64,000 nucleotides of DNA from Meconema thalassinum. Lineage: Eukaryota > Arthropoda > Insecta > Orthoptera > Tettigoniidae. Within the stretch, counting starts at the first letter, position 1; the number at the start of each line of letters is the position of its first letter. This document shows, in pieces, positions 1 through 12,100 of this stretch. The notes below the pieces were generated by a model, which saw only the letters and a program-made list of their open reading frames with translations, was not told where the DNA came from and made no database searches. The translations under genes were made by a program, and so were the position numbers. The stretch is taken from NCBI GenBank assembly GCA_946902985.2, contig OX336388.2, positions 231,118,467-231,182,466 on the forward strand. Reading direction: 5' to 3'.

Positions 1-63
1 AACACAGATGTGGAGGGGAAAGCTACTCTTGTAGTAATAAGAGTCGACATTAATTGAAATAAA

Positions 64-970
64 ATGTGTATGCCAAAACTCAAAAGGTAATAAATATAGT
101 CAATAGAAAGGACATTTAAAGAAAGAAAAGAGATTAGTAAAAATGCTTAAGTTATTTTCATTCAATTTCAAATATTAAAACAATATTTTAGAACTTTTTA
201 GTGTATCTGTTATTTTTTATATACTAGTCTTTTTGGTTATTTGATTATTTATTTTATATATGAATGATATTACCAACTGTCCTGAAAAACATATACAGTG
301 TGTTGGAGACTGTATATTACACCTATTGTAGAACTTGGCCAATGCTCTGAATAAATTTCCCTCAACTTTTATCTCAATGTTTGCAAAAAGGCCTAGTTCA
401 ATTCTAATCCTGAGTTTTTCAGGTTATAACTATTGAATTTTATCTCCTGATCTAATTCCCAATTCTAATTCTGTTTCTAAGTCCCAATTCTAATTAAATT
501 TAATTTTATTAACTATCTAATGTTGTTACATTTCTAAAAAGTTAATGTAGAATAGTTTGCATACCGGTACCCTTTTTTAAGGTTCAACTTACCACGACAC
601 AGGATTTTTAATGAAAAATCTAAAATACTCGGGTATTTACCCAAATTGGGTATTTACCCGAGTATATACCCTGGGTATTTACCACGATTTATAAATACCT
701 GGGTATTTTACATCACTAGTTGTATACCTACTAAAGTTCCACGTGTTCATCAAACGAGAAATCCGATCTTCTTATAATTCCCAAAACATTTTGCTCATCC
801 CTTGGTGTAAAGGTGGGCCATATGAAATTAAGGGTTTACTAGTTGAGACCTGTCAAACATGACGGACAATTAACAAAATATTTACTGAAGAAGTTTCCTA
901 TATAAGTTACATTCATTGTACGATTACTTTTTGGCCCTTTTGCAACTTTTAGGGCGTCAAAATATTGCAC
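64..970. other. AT-rich stretch, no recognisable gene
   Basis: AT-rich DNA without a long reading frame. Around 630-710 the pentamer-like phrase 'gggtatttaccc' recurs in both orientations (about five times), so this part can fold back on itself. I recognise no known element here. Confidence 0.5.
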
Positions 971-974
971 TCTC

Positions 975-1064
975 GACATTGGAACATTCTATCGGCACAA
1001 ATCTCACATCGAGTGACCGGGATTTCAACCACGGACCCAGCGGTGTCACCTAAGCCACGGAGGC
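975..1064 (-). mobile_element. tRNA-derived SINE head (fragment)
   Basis: On the minus strand the sequence starts GCCTCCGTGGCTTAGGTG and continues to a B-box-like GTGGTTGAAATCCCGG, the layout of a tRNA-type internal Pol III promoter. It is the same family as the complete copy at 59549-59873, which begins with the same bases and also runs on into 'gtgagatctgtgc'. Only the 5' part is preserved here, and base differences suggest an old copy. Confidence 0.7.
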
Positions 1065-1540
1065 TTCCCCAAGAGATAAAATAAGGTATTTCCAGTGCAG
1101 CAGTGACAATTCAAATTGAAATCAACTTGTAACGACTCCCAGAAAGGTTTGTGAATCATAAATAATACATTTTCAATAATCTGCCTTGTGAAAGTTATGA
1201 AAAGGGAGGAGTACCAACTCTTAAATCTTCTCCACCTTTATAATTCTTATAAATAACTATTACATTAAAACGCTGTCGACATGCGCCGTGTCTGACATTA
1301 ACCAAGGTGATTCTGCGCATGCGCTGGGGCCAATAATTTTGCATTTTTGTTTATAAATTTAAATATATATGGTAACATATTTGTTTATTTTAAAGACATT
1401 CTGCAAATATACAGGCCAAGGGCTTTCGTCAGAGTGCATTACGAAGTCAATCGGTTCATCCGTTCTGTCAATCTCGCGGTAACAAGAATCAGCTTACTGT
1501 TTTAAATCATAGAAAATTCCAAGAACCGTACAAGTCCACA
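1065..1540. other. Non-coding, nothing recognised
   Basis: AT-rich sequence between a SINE fragment and a GAT microsatellite. I see no coding potential or recognisable repeat end. Confidence 0.4.
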
Positions 1541-1542
1541 AA

Positions 1543-1612
1543 ATGATGATGATGATGATGATAATTGTTGTTTTAAGGGGCCTAACATCTAGGTTATCGG
1601 CATCTAATGAGA
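1543..1612 (-). repeat. Shared retroposon 3' tail plus (GAT)n
   Basis: A (GAT)n run at about 1543-1562 is followed by 'ttgttgttttaaggggcctaacatctaggttatcgg'-type sequence. Read on the minus strand this is a GATAACCT...GGCCCCTTAAAACAACAAT tail ending in (CAT)n. The same tail module recurs near 25480, 38470, 44865 and 54345, so it is probably the 3' end recognised by a LINE reverse transcriptase and shared among retroposons. Confidence 0.6.
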
Positions 1613-1794
1613 TGGGCGATCGTGAAAATGATAATGAAATGTACACTATAACTAAAACTAACTACTAACTTATATACTAGAAGAAGAAAGGGAAAAATAG
1701 GAGAATAAGGCAAATAAAGGACAGGAGGAAAAGAAATGCCCTCAACCCTCGAAGAATGCGGATTGAGGGACTTGGAAGGAAGGAGAGTCATGAA

Positions 1795-2225
1795 AGGCAG
1801 ACCCAGCTCAGGAATCCCTCGAGGTCACCAACTCCCGAACTCACCAGCCGTGAGCCCCTGAGGGTGTAGCAATATCCAGGGTGCACCAGAAGTGGTGGGG
1901 CTGCACACACCCTGCCTCCTTAAGGGCCTTGAGCAGAAGGCAGGGAATATCATGAAAAGAAAAAGAAAGCTGACCTCTCGAAGAATGAGGGTATCAGGAA
2001 AGATGAGACAAGGGCCAATTAAGGCGGGAAAGTGAAAGACTCCTTAGGCCTCGGATACCCTAATACCATCGGGGTTGGTTAAGAACAAGAGTTAATCAAG
2101 GGAGGTCGATAGGAAAGGTGACAGAAATCAGCCCGGCACAAGTAAGTGGAAGTAATGCCGAACTCAGCTGGGGCCCCGTGGTCGCCAACCCACGTCCCAC
2201 TAGTCGTGAGCCCCTGGGGGGGAGT
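1795..2225 (-). repeat. Dispersed C/T-rich repeat, copy 1
   Basis: The reverse complement of about 1980-2225 aligns closely with 43550-43800 and with the two halves flanking the mariner derivative at 52385-53240. Shared blocks include 'aggggctcac', 'gtgggttggcgaccacgg' and 'cttaattggcccttgtctc'. Part of the unit seems repeated at 1800-1860, which again carries 'gtgagcccctgagg'. Coding potential is not evident. The class is unknown; it may be a piece of a retroelement untranslated region. Confidence 0.7.
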
Positions 2226-2287
2226 TCACAAAAGGCTGGTCTCCTGATATCTTATGAAAAACAAGTAGTTCCGTGAATAACTATACA

Positions 2288-3793
2288 GCCTATTTTCATA
2301 AATCCTACTTATGTTAATTGCCACTATCAACATACACAATTTCAGTTTGATTGCTGTAATAGATTCGTAGATATTGAGAACCGACTAAATATTTTGGATG
2401 GTCGCCATGTTGGATTTTATATATGTAGGTCCTAGAGTTTACTGTTACATGCAGATTATTGTGAACGTGTAGTATTCAAACTTCAATCGCATAATTAAGA
2501 CACAAGAAAAAACAAGGAGATTTAAAAAAAATTCACAGCTACCATCTTGAGGTTATGGAAACAATTGAAATAAATTAGATGCCAGTGGATTAACATTCAG
2601 ATAAAGATTTACTGTACCAAGTTTCACTGCACGCGGATGGTTAAATTGCGAGAAACGTCCATGTGAATATTTATAATTCGCGTCACCGCCATGTTGGATC
2701 TGTGATCACCAGGTTATTTAAAGTCTTATAGGTGAACTTAAGTTCATAGCCCCTATGAACATTAAAAAATGCAGTTTGATTGCTAAAATAGATTCGTAGA
2801 TATTCAGTATCATCTAAATATTTCGGATGGTCGCCATGTTGGATTGTTAAATGTATAGGCCATAGAGTCATGTACCATTAAAGGAAAATTATTGCGTAGG
2901 TTCATTATTCAAACTTTCACTTCGATCGCATGACTACATCACAAGAAATAAAAACTTAATTTTAAAATTCGCACTGCCGCCATCTTGAGGTTATGTAAAC
3001 AATTGAACTAAATTAGATACCAGTGGATTACAATGTGTATAAATATTTCCTGTACCAGGTTTCAGTGCGCTTGGAACACTAAATCGCGAGAAAGGTCTAT
3101 TTAAAATGTTCAAATTCGCTTGGCCGCCATGTTCGTTTTGTGGTTAACCGGTTTTTGAAAATCTTATAGATGGACTCCCAGTAGTGCCCTTTATCTCCGT
3201 ACAAAATTTTAGGGAGATACCGCTAATAGTTTCAGAGATATAAAATGCCGGTGAAATATTTCGCACACCCGCCATCTTGTGATTATGTAAAGAATTGAAC
3301 GAAGTTAGATGTCGGTGCATTACAATGTATATAAACATATACTGTACCAAGTTTCATTGCGTTTGGTTGGTCAAATCGCGAGAAACGTCTATTTAAACGT
3401 CGCAAATTCGCTTGGCCGCCATGTTGGTTTTGTAGTTACCAGGTTTTCAAAAGTCACATAAGTGAACTTATAGTAGTTCCCTCTATCACCATAGAAAATG
3501 TCAGGGTAATATCGGTAATAGTTTCGGAGATATTGAATGCTGGTGAAATATTTCGCACAGCCGCCATGTTGGATTGGTGAGTCGTAACAAAATTTGAAGG
3601 GCACGGTCGAGGTCGCCGAGAATAGTGCTATGAACTTTCCGAGTTTCATTGAAATCGCTCCTGCCGTTTAGATTTTATTAGGGTAGGACACACACACGAA
3701 TCACACACACACACGAATCACACACGCACGCACACACACACGGACAAAAGATGATCTCATAAGCCTATTTTTTCAAAATTGAAAATAGGCTAA
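2288..3793 (+). repeat. Tandem-structured interspersed element with terminal hairpin
   Basis: The stretch begins with AGCCTATTTTC and ends with GAAAATAGGCTAAAA, a short terminal inverted repeat. Its last bases form a hairpin (AGCCTATTTT...GAAAATAGGCT). Inside, several units of roughly 400 bp repeat around the phrase 'cgccatgttgg' and 'cgagaaacgtctatttaaa'. A CA-rich microsatellite (3688-3743) and 'gatctcataag' precede the hairpin. The same terminus occurs near 28188-28236, 28681-28735 (reverse) and 62145-62195. No protein is encoded. Class uncertain: a foldback or non-autonomous DNA element is likely. Confidence 0.55.
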
Positions 3794-3869
3794 AAAACGC
3801 AGTACATAGAACGATCCCTGTCCGACAATCTACCCATGAAGACGTGATATGGTTCTATATCAAGAGTTT

Positions 3870-4075
3870 CCCATTTTAAATACTTTGAAGAAATCATCCA
3901 ACCTTCAGGCCAAAATATAATAGCAAATCAAGAACGAGCGAGAAAGCGCACAGACTTACCAGGAATCATTACAACAACAAAATCGATCTTAGTTAATGCA
4001 AAACTAAGGCACTACAAAACTAGTTCTTCCTGAAGCGCTTTATGCCGCAGAAACAACACTCATTCATGTTCACTC
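3870..4075 (+). pseudogene. LINE reverse-transcriptase C-terminal fragment
   Basis: Plus-strand translation contains an FKYFEEIIQPSG-like stretch followed by NAKLRHYKT. This matches the 'YLGEI..PNG' and 'NAK(I/L)xHY(R)T' signature of the LINE family seen at 55424-56300 and 59408-60440. It is truncated on both sides and lacks the catalytic palm motifs, so it is dead. Confidence 0.6.
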
Positions 4076-4126
4076 ATTCTCAGTCTCAATAATAATAATA
4101 ATACTGTATATGTTTATTCGTTACGG

Positions 4127-4860
4127 CCAAGTATGGACCACGTTTGACATTTTTATCATTTTAAATGATCTTTTCGACTTCGTCGTTACGCTGGGCTCCG
4201 GCGTTACGTTACGGTGACGGGACGAATTGTACCCAGATGCACTGAGGTGTGCGACGTCATAGTACCGCTTGGTGCATGTGTTCCCTGACAATCTCTACTT
4301 CGTTAGTAGAAGACAAAAATCAGCGATTCTTGGATGTCACTGGTAATCTCGAGAACCACTGGATGGATTTTGATGTGGTTTTCACCATTCTGTAAAGGAT
4401 ATCTCGAGGAAAGATTCTGTAGAAAATATTTTATGTATGATCAAAGGAAGCCAAGCAGTAACAATTTCAGTGAAAAAGTCGAAAACAAACTTGGCGTCCG
4501 TGCGCTTGTTAAGCTTACGCTGGGCAGACCGTTAAAAATATCAATATACTATGAGCGTAAGAATTGGTCAGCATGAAAAGTTCTACAAAAAAGTCCGCGA
4601 GAGCATATCTCTATCTTCGATACATCGCCCACTATAAGTGGAAGGGGCACGTCCCCCCGCGCGCTTGACCTTGCTTTGCCCTTGGTTTTCACTTGCCGTT
4701 CGCGAGTAATTTGAAACAAGATAAGCAAGATAAGTATTATGCAGATAATTTTCTAACATGTCAAGAGTCTTTGGCTTGGAGCGAAGCTACATTTTTCAGC
4801 ATTTGTAGCATTTAAAATGATACAAAGTCTAGTCTTTCAGACTGACTGTCACTTTTTACG
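4127..4860 (-). repeat. Unclassified repeat family R, copy 1 (uninterrupted)
   Basis: The reverse complement matches 7540-7920 joined directly to 15669-15990, and partly 19280-19410. It starts with GGCCAAGTATGGACCACG and the related copy has GGCCTGATATGGACCACG near 7385, so a short terminal inverted repeat is possible. The segment around 4534-4580 is the pre-insertion state of the site now occupied by LTR element A. No coding sequence is recognisable. Confidence 0.7.
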
Positions 4861-5340
4861 TTATGTTTTGTCTTCACTCTCTGCCAATATCTCTTCATCC
4901 TCTCTCCCACTTCCTTCTTCTGTTCCACCGTGTAAGATCTTCCTTTCCTCACTGACAACTCCCCTGTCTCCTGGAAACCTGGAAACTTCTTAACCAGTCG
5001 TCTAAATCACTCGCAAGTCCAATCTCACTTCCCGAAACCATGTCGGCTCCGTCTTCCTCTTTCTGAAGCATTCAAAAACCCTCTTCGTCAATCTGGTATT
5101 GTTCATCCTCACCAAGTGTCCATAAAACTGTATTCTCCCTTTTTCTCATTAGGGCTGCGACTCTTTCTGTCTTCAGGTATAGTTCTTTGTTAGGTTTGAG
5201 TCTCCTCTCTCCATCCTTCATATTTGGGGCAAGGATTTTTCGGAGCATTTTTCTTTCACTCTTCCGGATTGTCTTCGAGGCCACCCTTTCCAATCATGTG
5301 TAGTGTTTCTGCTGCAAGACATTCAGATCTGACAACCGTA
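4860..5340 (-). pseudogene. LINE reverse-transcriptase C-terminal fragment
   Basis: Minus-strand translation reads SERKMLRKILAPNMKDGERRLKPNKELYLKTE in pieces and then MRKRE, which matches the conserved 'KILGPxxxxGxYRxRxNxELYxxxE...MRKRR' C-terminal segment of the LINE family at 59811-60233. Further downstream an ERMKRYWQRVK stretch corresponds to the usual tail of the same protein. Frameshifts separate the parts. It abuts repeat R without a visible target duplication. Confidence 0.7.
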
Positions 5341-5414
5341 TCAACGTGTCGGAATTTAATGATAATTACACATTCAATCTAACGAATTTAATAATAATAA
5401 TTAAATATCTTATA

Positions 5415-6137
5415 CAGTACTCCCTCTGTAATCCGGCATCTCAGCTCTCCAGCACTCCCAGTAATCCGGCGTTTTGTATTCGAGTACGAGCTCAACACTT
5501 GATTTGATAATGCGTCCCCAATACTGTACAATGTTTCCCACGAAGCGAGCAAACAATGCATTGGCGCCAAGAGCGATGACTCACGCACGCCCCTCTCAGG
5601 TGCTTAGTGTAGGACAGTAGAACTGTAGTAGTGTTGTGTTGAAGGTGGCATCCGTGCAGAAAAAACGTAAACATAAAACTCTATCTTTGTTAGATAAACA
5701 TGAAATCATAAAGCGGCTTGAAAAGGGCGAAACGTTAACTAGTGTTGCTAACGAATATGGTGTTGGTCGAGCTACAGTTCATGACATAAGAAAAAAACAT
5801 TGATAAAATAAAGTCGTTTTTTAAGACGAATGAAATTTAAAAAAGTAAACGACAGACATTGAAAACTGGTGAAAATCCTAAAGTTGACGATGCATGGTTT
5901 TTACAAGAACGCGGTAAGCAAAAGACAATCGCTGCATATTTCCAGCCGTCTACTTCCAAGGAATAACGTGAGTTAATGATGTATTTTCATACTTTTTTAC
6001 TTTGTATAGTACGATGTAATTGAAACTGATTTTCAAATGATATCTGCTTTTTTCTCTATATTTTCCAGTAATCCGGCGTATTTGGTAACCCGGCAGTGCT
6101 CTGGTCCGATATCTGCCGGATTACCGAGAGAGCACTG
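5415..6137 (+). mobile_element. Tigger/pogo-type deletion derivative
   Basis: The 723-bp element has 24-bp terminal inverted repeats starting CAGT(A/G)CTC and ending GTAATCCGGCA. It is flanked by TA dinucleotides (5413-5414 and 6138-6139), the duplication expected for pogo elements. Internally it keeps the start and the end of a Tigger-type transposase reading frame and has lost the DDE catalytic part, so it can move only in trans if at all. Confidence 0.9.
5645..5968 (+). pseudogene. Tigger transposase remnant (CENP-B-type HTH)
   Basis: The frame reads KKRKHKTLSLLDKHEIIKRL then EKGETLTSVANEYGVGRAT, a classic CENP-B N-terminal helix-turn-helix as in pogo/Tigger transposases. The expected start codon is GTG instead of ATG. 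A stop follows 'HDIRKKH', and after frameshifts the frame resumes with ENPKVDDAWFLQERGKQKTI and AAYFQPSTSKE before a stop. The latter looks like the protein's C-terminus, so the central DDE domain (about 300-400 residues) is deleted. Confidence 0.85.
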
Positions 6138-6139
6138 TA

Positions 6140-7380
6140 TATAAAAATGGAAATGTATATCTGTCCGAGATTAATGGACTCCGACACCGTTTAACCGATT
6201 GCATTGAAATTTTGTAGGGTTGTAGTGCACACCCCAAGGAAGGTTTTTGGCAACAATAATTTTAGATAGCCCTGTCCATTCCCTTCTTTTAGGCCCTTTA
6301 GCACTAATCTACACCGTTTCACGTGGCTCAAATCAACACCGTTTCTCCGATTTGAACCGAATTTTACGTACTTACCATTTGGAACAAGACGAGTAACGCT
6401 ATCTACTTTAAATTTCGGACAGCCCTCTCCATTCCCTTCATTTAGGCCCTTTGACACAAATAATGAATTTGCATGCCGCACAGGCTTTATTATTTTATTT
6501 AAGGTCGTCATCACGGGGATGGGGACTTAGAGCATTGGTGAGGATTCATTATCTTACAGTATGAGCGGGGGGGGGGGATATATTTTCCTTGCTTCAATGC
6601 ATACTTTATTTGATTTTTTCTGTTTTGCCTACAGTATCCATACCATCTTTTAGGACCTTTTTTTATACAGGTGGTGACACTGTTCGTACGGAAGGTCTCG
6701 ACACTGGCGTATATCTATTTAACAGTTTGTAATTCAATATAACAGAGGAGCAAAAGAAGTCTTTACAATACTGAAAAATACGATACATGTATTCGCGCTG
6801 ATTAACCGTATTGCGTCACCTTTTTTTTCTCTTTTCAACGCGTTCATACGTGTCGTTTATTACCTCAACAGGCTCGATTATTGTTGCTTAATTCATGTAA
6901 AACGCACGCTATTATATCTGTTAAATACTTGTGGCGCGTTTCCGTTCCCATTCAATTACTTTTCAAGAATTGACGTGCTTCAATATGTAGAGGGGAATAT
7001 TGAAAAAGCATTTCAACATAGGCTCTTTTTTTAATTCTCTCACCTATACTCTTTCTCTCACTCACTCATATTTCCACCATTCTCATTCTCTCTCTCTGCA
7101 CCGATTCAGCGAATACAAAAAGAGAGCGAGAGAATTGGAGGGGTTATGTATCCGTACCACCCTTTCGACTCGCATAAAAATTGAATCAATTTTCCATTTA
7201 ATGCCACAGGATTGTCCGTGTTATGAGATCGGAATGTATTATGCTTGTGGTCGCGTTGAATTGTTTCCTAATATTGTGGTTTCATTCTCTATAGGCTTGC
7301 TCTTTCATTTTGTTTTTTGTTTTTAAATGGAAGTTCGCTTTAAGGTGTATCGTCGGTTATATCTGGTATTAGGTTTATTC
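6140..7380. other. Non-coding, nothing recognised
   Basis: Between the Tigger derivative and repeat R. It includes a G run near 6558 and CT-rich DNA near 7030-7110. An open frame from 7000 to 7920 is broken only by stops at 7324 and 7591, but its composition (hydrophobic, Ser/Phe-rich, CT-driven) resembles no protein I know, and its last third lies in a non-coding repeat. Confidence 0.4.
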
Positions 7381-7384
7381 TTCA

Positions 7385-7920
7385 TCTTTCCGATAAGGCC
7401 TGATATGGACCACGCGCCATTTTCAATTCTTCACTCTTCGTTGTTTTCTCTCCCGTTCTTCACAATATTTCTTCATTCTTACAATGAGAGGTCGCCAAGT
7501 GGTTTACTAGAAAAGTGTTCAAATTTGGAGGGTTTGCTCTTCATAAGAAAAAGTGACAGTCAGTCTGTAAGACTAGACTTTGTATCATTTTAAATGCTAC
7601 AAATGCTGAAAAATGCTAGAAAGGCTGGAGGCTTCTCGTTTCGCTCCAAGCCAAATACTCTTGACATGATAGAAAATTATCTGCATAATACTTATATTCC
7701 TTATCTTGTTTCAAATTACTCGCGAACGGCAAGTGCAAACCAAGGGCAAGGCAAGGTCAAGCGCGCGGGATGCCGTCACGCTCACCAGAGCGCGCGGGGA
7801 CGTGCCCCTTCCAACCAGTCTAAAACACTTATAATGGGCGATGTATTGAAGATAGAGATATGCTCTCGCGGACTTTTTTTTTGTAGAACTTATCATGCTG
7901 ACCAATTCTTACGCTCATAG
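7385..7920 (+). repeat. Repeat family R, copy 2 (left part, split by element A)
   Basis: The reverse complement of 4580-4860 covers 7540-7920. Blocks shared include 'gacagtcagtctgtaagac' and 'gctgaccaattcttacgctc'. The copy continues at 15669 on the far side of LTR element A. The block 7480-7550 also recurs in reverse at 20327-20400. Confidence 0.75.
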
Positions 7921-9165
7921 TGTAACATTTTTAATGAGTTAACAAAACGTGGTGATGACTATTGTGGTTCATTAATACAAACATGATATGAATAAATAAT
8001 ATACACTGTGGTGTGACCTTACCTGTGTTAGTGTAATATAATAAGTTGTTGAGCGCCAGATTCCTATTTAAGATAGTGAATCGAAATTTATTGATTTAAC
8101 CTCGGCTATCAGCAGTAGAGTCGAGAACCACTTACCCGGGCCGTAGTGAGACAAAGTCATCTAACCAATCCGTATTTAATCAAGGAGTATGATTGCCTTA
8201 AAGTACCAACTACAATGAAAGAAATAGGCATTACGTTGAAGAGAATGAATTTATTAAATGCAAAAACAAAATATTAATAAAACAGAATAGTGATAGTCAC
8301 ACAATTGAATTTAAAATTACTCAATGCGGCAATTAATTATTTAAAAGAAAATGAATATTAAAATGAATTGAAAGTTAAATGAAGTTAAATTATAATAGAG
8401 ACGATAGTTTTATTGAATTGTTGGCTCACCCAGTCGAAGACTCGTCATATTTAAGAAATGATCGATGATCTCGTTGTTACGTCGCTTATGTTTAAAAAAA
8501 TGATGTGATATCTCAATTACTATGAAATATCCTCATTAAGTACGTTGCCATCTGTAGAAAGACTCTTGATCAGGGATATAACCCATTATGTATTGATATA
8601 GATGTCGGCAAGACATCGTTCAGTGTCGACTCTCGGTGCTCAGTCCATTAGGACCCAGAAAGCAAGGTTACAACTTCCTTCCTTCATTAAGAGCTGTAGA
8701 TCAATGCCATTCTTGTCCGATGTTGCAGGTACAAATACTAATGACTTCCTTGTCACGTGGTGTCACAGCTTCCCTCTCTATTAGCCTTCTCCATTCTTGA
8801 CTCATAACTTGCAATATATATTGACGCGTATATACCGTAGAAAATGGCGTGTTGGTTACACCATAGTGTGTTTCTTAACATCTCAGGAAAATGACGCAGT
8901 TTGCCGTGGTGAAATTCTTACTACGTCGTTCAGTTTGTGACGCACAGGGTTAGTCCATATCGCCAGTCTTGTTGCAATATATAATACTTCGTCTCTTTAC
9001 AAGTAATTGTTAATAAAAATCTAATTGAATATAATAATCAAAACCGCTTACAATTATCTGATATAAAAATCATCTCATGGATGTACTAGTTAATAATAAT
9101 AATAATAACATGATAATAAATGAATAACCCTTTAAATATAACAGCTATGGGATCGAATCGTTACA
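7921..9165 (-). repeat. LTR of element A (3' LTR)
   Basis: 1245 bp, ends TGTAAC/GTTACA. In the element's own orientation it is the downstream LTR. It contains AATAAA-type poly(A) signals and is markedly diverged from element B's LTR (1318 bp), with both small indels and substitutions, although the overall order of blocks is conserved. Confidence 0.93.
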
Positions 9166-9174
9166 ATCGCCCCT
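9166..9174 (-). other. Polypurine tract of element A
   Basis: Directly upstream of the 3' LTR, the minus strand reads AGGGGCGAT. The same bases stand in the same place in element B (34917-34925), while the flanking sequence differs. This is the expected position for the plus-strand primer. Confidence 0.7.
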
Positions 9175-12100
9175 GATATAAATAATTTAAAATAAAATGT
9201 AACATTATTTATATCACTACACATCCTACATAAATGAATACAAATTTAAATATTAATACCCCCATAACGACAACATACAAATAATACCCTTCAACAATAC
9301 ATAAAGATATACAAGAACATACTCTTTTCACTTTACATATTTGTACTATCATTTCTCATTCTTCCAAATGTTCATAATGTTCATTCTTCTTTATATATGT
9401 TGTAAAAAAAATATACATAAATGTATTCTTCACAAAAAAATCATATTTTAACTTTCATTCATCTCATTCTTCCAAATGTTCATAATGTTCATTCTTCTTT
9501 ATGTATTAAACGAGCTGTAAAAAAATATACATATAAAATGCCCTTCACTTTTATTTTTGACATATATGTCAACGCTGCACTCGTTTATATTTCGGTGATC
9601 GTATGCATGACATACAATTTTGGCTTCATCTCTTTTGAACGTAGTTTTTGTATATCAGTCTGGCGTAGAAGTACATTGTTGTAATACCAGCTGATTAACC
9701 CATAATAACTATTACAGCACACGATAATAGGATGCAAACAATACAATATTCCTTTCGTCTTTATAAAGGGATTACTCAAATGCAGTAAAATTTCAATAAT
9801 TGAAGAAAAAATAACTTAGCAAAATACCTAAGGCAATTCCTATTTCAGTGCATATGTCATACATGTAAATATTTCCCCAAATACATAATGACATCGAAAT
9901 ACCTCAAAGCAGTTATTAAACAGTTCATTTAAATATCCAAGTTACTACTCACCTGCCTTCGTGGCTTAATTCTTTCTTAGGCCACGGCCGCCTCCTTCCA
10001 AATTAATACTTCCTAAGTCTCCACGACTTCTTAACTTCTCATAAAACCATAATTCCTCTTTACTACTTCTCGAAAACAATAACTTGAATTTTCAAAATCA
10101 CCAATAAACATAAAATCTGACTTCTCGTTCACTTTATAAAATTTAACTTAGCGTCAAGATATAACTTTACCGTAACGTCATTCCTTACTTACCATAACAA
10201 AATGATTAAGACTTGGACAAAATACTACTCAATACCTGAATTACGTATATCACTAAACTTTTTCACAAAAACACATGACAAACTCCTCGGAATAAATATT
10301 TCGTTCCACAAAATATTAATGCTCTTATACTTTGAACTTAGTCTATTCATGATTTGACTTTTTGCTGAATGCCTAAAAACCCCCCTTAGTTTTCTCTCAA
10401 AACTCTTAATTAAGTACCGTGTCCTCCAAACACCACTTCCTACTTGTTCTGACCGCCTGGACTATAGCTCACTCTTGCTATACCAGAATCTCTCAAAACT
10501 CATCGTGACATCACACGTCACATACAAAAACCTCCCCTATTCGTGGTATAATCCCACTTCTTCTTACTGTTACAGGTCACCTCTTACTGACCAATAACAC
10601 ATTAAATTTCAGCTAAAAAAAAAATCTTACATGCTTCGACTAACTCCTTGGAATAATAACATCACCCTTTGCTTTCCTAACTATTGTCTTCCTCAAATAA
10701 TGACAGTGTTCCTGTTGATAGTCAATAACACCGACACTCTTAATTAGCAAATATTCTCCCATAATCACTTCATAAAGCAAGTTCTGAGTTCTAACACAGT
10801 TCAGATACTTTCTGCTCTACCAAATTAACTGCGTAAATTACACCTGCCTTTAATTGAAACTTCATTATTACCCCTTAGGTATACTCACCTTACATTACTA
10901 ACTTATTCTTGTCTTCAAAATATTAAACTTATCTTTACTAACTCCGTATGACATAAATAAAACTTTAATTTCTCGTCTACTAAAAAAAAATGATTATCTT
11001 TAAATCCTCAAACGTCGAATTATAACAAATTCCTTTCAATATTAGTAAATATTATGTCAACCTTTTAATTATAATTATTATCTTTACTTTAACCTGTGTG
11101 TAGGACAACAATCTACCACATCATTAATTCGTTATTATTCATCAGTAACTTTTTACTAAAAGTGGTTTAGCTCGATAACAAGCCTTGTAATATCTTTAAA
11201 ACGTGCGTAACTGTAACTAAAACTTGGACAATCTTACCTTTGTAATCTCTTATTACCTTGTGTGCATACATCCATATATACTTAAAAAAAAACTCCCTTA
11301 TTAACTTCACGTAGTCCCGTAGATACCATAAAAAATAATTATTGCTTAACGGAATATACCTCGCTGACCTACTTCATCTTACCAAAAACTTCCTCCAACC
11401 TACTTCATTTGGCATCTTACCAAAAACTTCCTCAAAAAACAACTTCATTTGGCATCTTACCAAAACTTCCTCCTTAAAAAACTTCATTTGGCATCTTACC
11501 AAAAACTTCCTCAAAAAACAACTTCATTTGGCATCTTACCAAAACTTTAAAAACCACATTGCTCAATGGCATTACCTTCGTTGGCTTACTTCTTCAAACT
11601 CACGTCCATTTACGTGAAAATACACACATACACACACACATATCTGTCAACAAGTATCAGATGTCCTAATTAGTTACTACTTCCTCATTTCAACCCGATG
11701 TTGGTTAATTCATACAACGCATTACCATTAACTATTCTAAACCACTTATAAATTTCTCAAAATATATCCACTGATAACCTCGCTGTCCTCAACTGAAACT
11801 TCTTTAAAAATCAATACCTAATTCTTCAACTCATTCGTTTTATTACCACTGTATCATCTTATCTTCACTCACTTTTGAATTATATCTTTATTACCATTAT
11901 ATTCTTAATTATGGTTGCCATAATAATTATTACTTTCTTTCGATTACTTACCTATGTAATAATCTTCCTACCCTTTTTTTTTTAATTTAATTCTTACTTC
12001 ATCCAACTTACCTGCAGTTTAAGGACCTACATTCAACTTACCTGCATTGCTCAATAGCACGACAACCTCTGTCTTCAAAATTAAATAATTTTAGTCAATC

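Noticed and set aside
7000..7920. A nearly open frame with only two internal stops
   Set aside because: No recognisable motif, CT-rich composition, and the second half lies in non-coding repeat R whose other copies are not open.
8602..8784. Identical 60-codon frames in both LTRs of element A (also 15105-15287)
   Set aside because: Identity follows from LTR duplication; the frame is absent in element B's LTR.
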